NCBI GenBank assembly: GCA_030917225.1
Contig: JAUPVD010000481.1
Coordinates: 1 to 10,616 of the forward strand
DNA length: 10,616 nt
Direction of reading: 5' to 3'
Source of the DNA: Pseudomonadota bacterium
GTDB lineage: Bacteria; Pseudomonadota; Gammaproteobacteria; Burkholderiales; Rhodocyclaceae
The position numbers were made by a program, and so were the translations under genes. The notes under the pieces are model-generated. The model saw nothing but the letters and a program-made list of their open reading frames with translations. It did not search any database and was not told where the DNA came from. Numbering within the stretch: position 1 is the stretch's first letter; each line of letters starts with the position of its first letter. Shown here piece by piece: positions 7,287 through 10,616 of the stretch.

Positions 7287-8014
7287 TGGACGAGCGACGC
7301 GTTCTGGTCACCGGCTCCAGCCGAGGCATTGGCAAGGCGATTGCGCAGCAACTCGCAGCTTCCGGTTTCAATATCTGCGTGCATTGCCGCAGTCGGCGCG
7401 ACGAGGCCGAGGCCGTTGCCGAGTCGATTCGACAGGGCGGCGGGAAAGCCAGCGTGCTGCAGTTCGATGTGCGCGACCGCGACGCGACGCGTCAGGCACT
7501 CGAAGCCGACCTGGAAGCAAGTGGCGCCTTCTGGGGCATCGTCGTCAACGCCGGCGTGACGCGCGACAACGCATTCCCGGCACTCAGCGATGAGGACTGG
7601 GATATCGTCATCGACACCGGGCTGAATGGTTTTTTCAATGTCGTACACCCGCTGGTGATGCCGATGGTGCGTGCCAAGCGTGGCGGACGCATCGTCACGC
7701 TGGCCTCGGTGTCCGGTGTCATCGGCAACCGTGGCCAGGTCAATTACAGCGCGGCCAAAGGGGGGCTGATCGCCGCTTCGAAGTCGCTGGCGCTCGAACT
7801 GGCAAGTCGGCGCATCACCGTCAACTGTGTGGCGCCGGGTTTGGTCGACACCGACATGCTTGCCGAGTTGCCGACAGAAGAACTGCTCAAGATGGTGCCA
7901 CTCGGCCGCGTCGGAAAACCTGAAGAGATTGCCGCCACCGTCAACTTCCTTTTTTCCGAGGGCGCCGCCTACATCACGCGACAGGTTATCGGAGTCAATG
8001 GAGGCCTGGCATGA
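7286..8014 (+). CDS. apeQ: FabG-like NADPH 3-oxoacyl-ACP reductase (ApeQ-like)
   Basis: A 242-residue classical short-chain dehydrogenase that reduces the beta-keto group left by each condensation. The cofactor motif TGSSRGIG spans 9-16, with Arg13 and the following basic residues (Arg35, Arg37, Arg38) consistent with NADPH; VNAG lies at 87-90. The catalytic tetrad is complete: Asn114, Ser141, Tyr154 and Lys158 in NYSAAKGG. The C-terminal VNCVAPGLVDTDM and INGG-like VNGGLA ending are as in FabG. Length equals FabG (about 244). The location between dehydratase and ketosynthase genes makes it the dedicated reductase of the polyene cycle rather than housekeeping FabG. Start ATG 7286 is fused to the previous TAA (TAATG) with GGAG at 7272-7275. 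Confidence 0.93.
   Translation: MDERRVLVTGSSRGIGKAIAQQLAASGFNICVHCRSRRDEAEAVAESIRQGGGKASVLQFDVRDRDATRQALEADLEASGAFWGIVVNAGVTRDNAFPALSDEDWDIVIDTGLNGFFNVVHPLVMPMVRAKRGGRIVTLASVSGVIGNRGQVNYSAAKGGLIAASKSLALELASRRITVNCVAPGLVDTDMLAELPTEELLKMVPLGRVGKPEEIAATVNFLFSEGAAYITRQVIGVNGGLA
8000..8004 (+). promoter_or_regulatory. Strong internal Shine-Dalgarno before the FabF-like ketosynthase
   Basis: GGAGG sits within the last codons of the reductase gene, 6 nt before ATG 8011. Most other starts in the operon have only GGAG or weaker, so this site may give the ketosynthase a translation rate partly independent of upstream ribosomes. Confidence 0.6.
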
Positions 8015-9246
8015 CTACTGACACGCAACGCGTCGTCGTCACCGGCATGGCCGGCATTACCGGGCTGGGAGATCACTGGGGCGCGATTGATGCCAATCTG
8101 CGTGCCGGCCGCAATGCCGTGCGCCGCATCCCGGAATGGGCCGCCATCGAAGGGTTAAACACGCACCTTGGCGCGCCAATCGATTTCGTCACTCCGGCAC
8201 ACTACCCGCGAAAGGCGATCCGCTCGATGGGTCGTGTTTCTCTGCTTGCGGTGCGTGCCACGGAAATGGCACTGAAACATGCTGGCTTGCTTGGCAACGC
8301 GATCATTTCCAGTGGTGCTACCGGCATCGCTTACGGCTCCTCTGCCGGGAGCGTGGAGCCTGTGCGCGCCTTCGGAAAAATGATGGAATCGAATGTAATG
8401 ACCGGCATCAATGCCACCACTTACATCCAGATGATGCCGCACACCACGGCAGTGAACACAGCGCTGCATTTCGGCCTCAAGGGGCGCATTATCCCGACCT
8501 CGAGTGCCTGCACCTCGGGCAGCCAAGCCATCGGCTACGCCTACGAAGCGATCCGCTACGGAAAACAGAAAGTGATGGTAGCCGGCGGCGCCGAGGAACT
8601 TTCGGCGGCCTCCGCCGCAGTCTTCGACCTGCTCTTTGCGACAAGCACGAAAAACGACAGCCCGACGCTGACGCCCCGCCCTTTCGACAAGGACCGCGAC
8701 GGCCTCGTCGTCGGCGAAGGTGCGGCGACCTTGGTGCTGGAAGAATACGAGCACGCCCGCGCCCGTGGCGCCACCATTCTTGCAGAAATTATCGGCTTCG
8801 GCACCAATTCGGACGGTGCGCACATCACGCAACCAGAAGCGGAAACGATGGCCGCAGCGATGCGTCTGGCACTCGATGATGCCAACCTGCCGGCCTCAGC
8901 CATCGGCTACGTCAGCGCTCACGGCACCGCAACTGACCGCGGTGACATTGCCGAGAGCCGCGCGACGGCTGAAGTGCTGGGCGACACGGTGCCGATCAGT
9001 TCGATGAAGAGCTATCTTGGCCATACCCTAGGTGCCTGCGGTGCGATCGAAGCCTGGTGGGTAATCGAGATGATGCGCCGGTGCTGGTTTGCGCCAACAC
9101 TCAACTTGGATGTGCCCGATCCGGCCTGCGCAACCTTACGGCACATTACCGGCACTGGTCTGATTCTGGATACCCGCTGCGTGATGAGCAACAACTTCGC
9201 ATTCGGCGGAATCAACACGTCGCTGATCTTTAAGCGGGAATCCTGA
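8011..9246 (+). CDS. apeR: FabF-like beta-ketoacyl-ACP synthase (ApeR-like)
   Basis: A 411-residue ketosynthase of the KAS II (FabF) kind. The triad is intact: Cys167 in SSACTSGSQ, His304 in SAHGTATDRGD and His338 in YLGHTLGACGAIEAW, with Lys333 just upstream. The segment RPFDKDRDGLVVGEGAATLVLEE is FabF-like, and the closing loop reads SNNFAFGGIN. In the studied pathway ApeR is the ketosynthase that acts without the chain length factor and is thought to perform early (starter) extension; that assignment here is by gene order after the reductase. Start ATG 8011 forms ATGA with the reductase stop and has GGAGG at 8000-8004, the best ribosome binding site inside the operon, which may raise its translation. 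The ACGAIEAWW variant of the normal GAAG..EA stretch is a minor oddity. Confidence 0.9.
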   Translation: MTTDTQRVVVTGMAGITGLGDHWGAIDANLRAGRNAVRRIPEWAAIEGLNTHLGAPIDFVTPAHYPRKAIRSMGRVSLLAVRATEMALKHAGLLGNAIISSGATGIAYGSSAGSVEPVRAFGKMMESNVMTGINATTYIQMMPHTTAVNTALHFGLKGRIIPTSSACTSGSQAIGYAYEAIRYGKQKVMVAGGAEELSAASAAVFDLLFATSTKNDSPTLTPRPFDKDRDGLVVGEGAATLVLEEYEHARARGATILAEIIGFGTNSDGAHITQPEAETMAAAMRLALDDANLPASAIGYVSAHGTATDRGDIAESRATAEVLGDTVPISSMKSYLGHTLGACGAIEAWWVIEMMRRCWFAPTLNLDVPDPACATLRHITGTGLILDTRCVMSNNFAFGGINTSLIFKRES

Positions 9247-9249
9247 ACG

Positions 9250-10461
9250 ATGCGGAAAGTTGTTGTTACCGGGCTCGGTATCGTTTCGTGCATCGGCAAC
9301 GACCTGGATGTCGTCGCCGATGCCCTGCGTACCTCACGCTGCGGCATCCGGCACATTCCGGAATACGCCGAACTTGGTTTGAATAGCCAGATCGCAGGCA
9401 TTCCCGACCTTGCCGGGGAATCGGTGATCCCACGCAAACAGCGGCGCTACATGGCTGATGCGGCCATCTATGCCTGGCATGCTATGCGCAAGTCCATCGA
9501 CGATGCAGCCATCAGCGATGCCGAAATTCGCGACCCGCGCACGGCGCTAATTGTCGGTTCCGGCGTCGGCTCGCCATTCCGCCACCATGAAGCCGTAACC
9601 GCCTTCAAGGCACGCGGCATAGATCGGTTGCTGCCCTATTATGTGCCGCAGATTATGGGTAGCACTGCCTCGGCCTGCCTGGTGCAAGCCTTTGGCGTCG
9701 GCGGGCCAAGCTACTCGATCACCGCAGCCTGCGCCTCGTCGGCGCACTGTATCGGCAACGGCTACCAGATGATCCGACACGGCATGGTTGATCGCGCCTT
9801 CGTTGGAGGGGCCGAGGAAATTTGCTGGACGACGACGATGCCTTTCGATGCCATGGGCGCCTTGTCCACGCACCGCAACCATGAGCCGGAGAAGGCCTCA
9901 CGTCCCTTTGACCGCGACCGTGACGGTTTTGTCATTGCCGGCGGGGCTGCGGTACTGCTGCTCGAAGGCGAGGAGATCGCACAGCGGCGCGGCGCCAGAA
10001 TCTATGGCGAAGTTGCCGGCTACGGGACGGCCAGTGACGGCAGCGATATGGTGCAGCCCAACGCCGGCGGCATTGCCCGCGCCATGCATTCGGCGTGGGA
10101 AGAAGCTGGGTCGCCAAAGATTGATTACATCAATCCGCACGCTACCTCGACGCCGAGCGGAGACATCGCCGAACTCAATGCGATCCGTAATGTCTTCGGC
10201 GAGAACATACCGGCCATCTCGGCCACCAAGGGGCTGACCGGTCACTCGATCGCAGCAATCAGCGCCCAAGAAGCCATCCTCTGCCTGCTGATGATGCGCG
10301 ACGGCTTCGTTGCCGCCTCGGCCAACCTGATAACTCCCGATGATGGATGCGAAGCATTCCCGTTTGTCCGCCGGAGCACCGCACAGCGTATCGACACCGT
10401 TCTGTCGGCCAGCATCGGTTTCGGCGGCACTAATGCCGCGCTGATCTTCCGGCACGTGTAG
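9250..10461 (+). CDS. FabB-like (KAS I type) third beta-ketoacyl-ACP synthase
   Basis: A 403-residue ketosynthase that reads like E. coli FabB through most of its length: VVVTGLGIVSCIGN at the start, GSGVGSP near 100, SSAHCIGN after the nucleophile, EEICWTTTMPFDAMGALST, and the ASRPFDRDRDGFVIAGG stretch. The triad is complete: Cys161 in TAACASSAH, His297 in NPHATSTPSGD and His332 in KGLTGHSIAAIS, with Lys327. FabB has GHSLGAAGVQEA at the last site; here the GAAG is replaced by AAIS, while the QEAI that follows is kept. The closing loop is IGFGGTN. It starts 3 nt after the previous stop, with GGGAA at 9236-9240. A FabB-type enzyme is not one of the O-P-Q-R set as I know it; it may handle a particular chain length, or make unsaturated or lipid-part acyl chains. 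This is the last gene of the coupled run. Confidence 0.9.
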   Translation: MRKVVVTGLGIVSCIGNDLDVVADALRTSRCGIRHIPEYAELGLNSQIAGIPDLAGESVIPRKQRRYMADAAIYAWHAMRKSIDDAAISDAEIRDPRTALIVGSGVGSPFRHHEAVTAFKARGIDRLLPYYVPQIMGSTASACLVQAFGVGGPSYSITAACASSAHCIGNGYQMIRHGMVDRAFVGGAEEICWTTTMPFDAMGALSTHRNHEPEKASRPFDRDRDGFVIAGGAAVLLLEGEEIAQRRGARIYGEVAGYGTASDGSDMVQPNAGGIARAMHSAWEEAGSPKIDYINPHATSTPSGDIAELNAIRNVFGENIPAISATKGLTGHSIAAISAQEAILCLLMMRDGFVAASANLITPDDGCEAFPFVRRSTAQRIDTVLSASIGFGGTNAALIFRHV

Positions 10462-10478
10462 TCCTTCACCGGCCAGCG

Positions 10479-10484
10479 TATGAT
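10479..10484 (+). promoter_or_regulatory. Possible -10 element (TATGAT) before the lipoprotein gene
   Basis: TATGAT matches the sigma-70 -10 consensus at five of six positions and would place a start of transcription near 10491, leaving a leader of about 36 nt that contains the ribosome binding site. No good -35 hexamer lies 16-18 nt upstream, so this is a weak candidate that depends mainly on the gap and local AT richness. Confidence 0.25.
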
Positions 10485-10515
10485 GCTTAACAGATATTCA
10501 CAATAACTAAATCAT

Positions 10516-10523
10516 AGGGAGGA
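10516..10523 (+). promoter_or_regulatory. Strong Shine-Dalgarno of the downstream lipoprotein gene
   Basis: The sequence AGGGAGGA contains GGAGG (10518-10522), complementary to the 3' end of 16S rRNA, with 4 nt between that core and ATG 10527. It is as strong as the best site in the operon (GGAGG at 8000-8004, before the FabF-like gene) and supports the chosen start. Confidence 0.8.
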
Positions 10524-10526
10524 AAT

Positions 10527-10616
10527 ATGCGTCGTATTGCTTCGGTTCTTGCCGTAACCGCCGCCATTCTGCTAGCCGGCTGTGCCGGCACCGTAAAGAA
10601 CATGAAAGAAATTGCC
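10527..10616 (+). CDS. Start of a lipoprotein gene (partial, runs off the window)
   Basis: Thirty codons are visible. The product begins with MRR, a hydrophobic core, and a classic lipobox LLAGC with Cys19 as the lipidated residue, followed by AGTVKNM. This is a type II signal peptide, so the protein should be an envelope lipoprotein, probably outer membrane since the +2 residue is Ala rather than Asp. Nothing further can be said about family. It is set apart from the operon by a 65-nt AT-richer gap and has its own strong ribosome binding site, so it may be a separate transcription unit. Confidence 0.8.
   Translation, partial: MRRIASVLAVTAAILLAGCAGTVKNMKEIA

Larger units (their letters stand above)
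166..10461 (+). other. Tightly coupled aryl polyene-type biosynthesis and export operon segment
   Basis: Ten consecutive genes on one strand join with overlaps of 8, 13, 1, 4, 4, 1, 1 and 4 nt and one 3-nt gap. The content (ammonia-lyase, thioesterase, LolA-like carrier, MMPL exporter, lipoprotein, ketosynthase, dehydratase, reductase, two further ketosynthases) is that of the downstream half of an APE cluster. No promoter or terminator is visible inside it, and transcription probably starts upstream of the window. Acyl carrier proteins, acyl-activating ligase, ApeI-like dehydratase, chain length factor and glycosyl/acyltransferase are absent here. The final product cannot be defined from this half alone; a related resorcinol-linked (flexirubin-type) pigment remains possible. 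Confidence 0.88.

Noticed and set aside
5623..10461. Housekeeping fatty acid synthesis (fab) operon
   Set aside because: Three ketosynthases, a His-less dehydratase, no fabD, fabH, acpP or enoyl reductase, and adjoining export genes fit a polyene pathway better.
10462..10500. Rho-independent terminator after the last ketosynthase
   Set aside because: No stable GC stem followed by a T run is visible; only short imperfect inverted bases such as AGC...GCT.
10487..10515. Promoter with TTAACA as -35 and AATCAT as -10
   Set aside because: It would start transcription inside the ribosome binding site of the lipoprotein gene and leave no usable leader.
1..10616. tRNA, rRNA, CRISPR, insertion sequence or attachment site
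   Set aside because: No clover-leaf, repeat array, transposase or terminal inverted repeat was seen; the window is almost entirely coding.

Overview
The window holds most of the downstream half of an aryl polyene (APE) type pigment gene cluster: a bacterial type II, FabF/FabG/FabZ-like polyketide system that makes an aryl-headed conjugated polyene, usually attached to an outer-membrane lipid. The high GC content, Gram-negative outer-membrane transport genes and gene order suggest a proteobacterium, most likely a betaproteobacterium of the Rhodocyclales type (Azoarcus, Dechloromonas or a relative). This placement is inferred from general features only.

Layout, all on the + strand. 1-120 is the 3' end of an unidentified upstream gene. 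166-1725 encodes an MIO-type aromatic amino acid ammonia-lyase. 1718-2137 encodes a YbgC/4HBT-like hotdog thioesterase. 2125-2742 encodes a LolA-like periplasmic carrier, 2742-5069 a 12-TM MMPL/RND exporter and 5066-5626 a DUF3261-like envelope lipoprotein. 5623-6813 encodes a first ketosynthase, 6813-7286 a hotdog dehydratase subunit, 7286-8014 a FabG-like ketoreductase, 8011-9246 a FabF-like ketosynthase and 9250-10461 a FabB-like third ketosynthase. After a 65-nt AT-richer gap, 10527-10616 is the start of a separate lipoprotein gene with a strong ribosome binding site. From 166 to 10461 no intergenic space exceeds 3 nt; almost every junction is an overlap, so this is a tightly coupled operon.

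How the parts fit (inference from known APE systems): the ammonia-lyase deaminates tyrosine or phenylalanine to a coumarate/cinnamate-type acid that could serve as the aryl starter. Ketosynthases, ketoreductase and dehydratase then repeat condensation, reduction and dehydration without enoyl reduction, which builds conjugated double bonds. The thioesterase may release or edit acyl chains. The LolA-like protein, MMPL exporter and lipoprotein probably move the polyene-bearing lipid to the outer membrane. The acyl carrier proteins, starter-activating ligase, second (His-bearing) dehydratase subunit, chain length factor and glycosyl/acyltransferase expected in a complete cluster are not in this window and should lie upstream.

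The system itself is a known class. The points that deserve attention are the ammonia-lyase built into the operon, a third ketosynthase that is clearly FabB-like but has a rewritten motif after its second catalytic His, a dehydratase that lacks the usual catalytic His, and an MMPL pump with Asn in place of the expected Asp in TM10.
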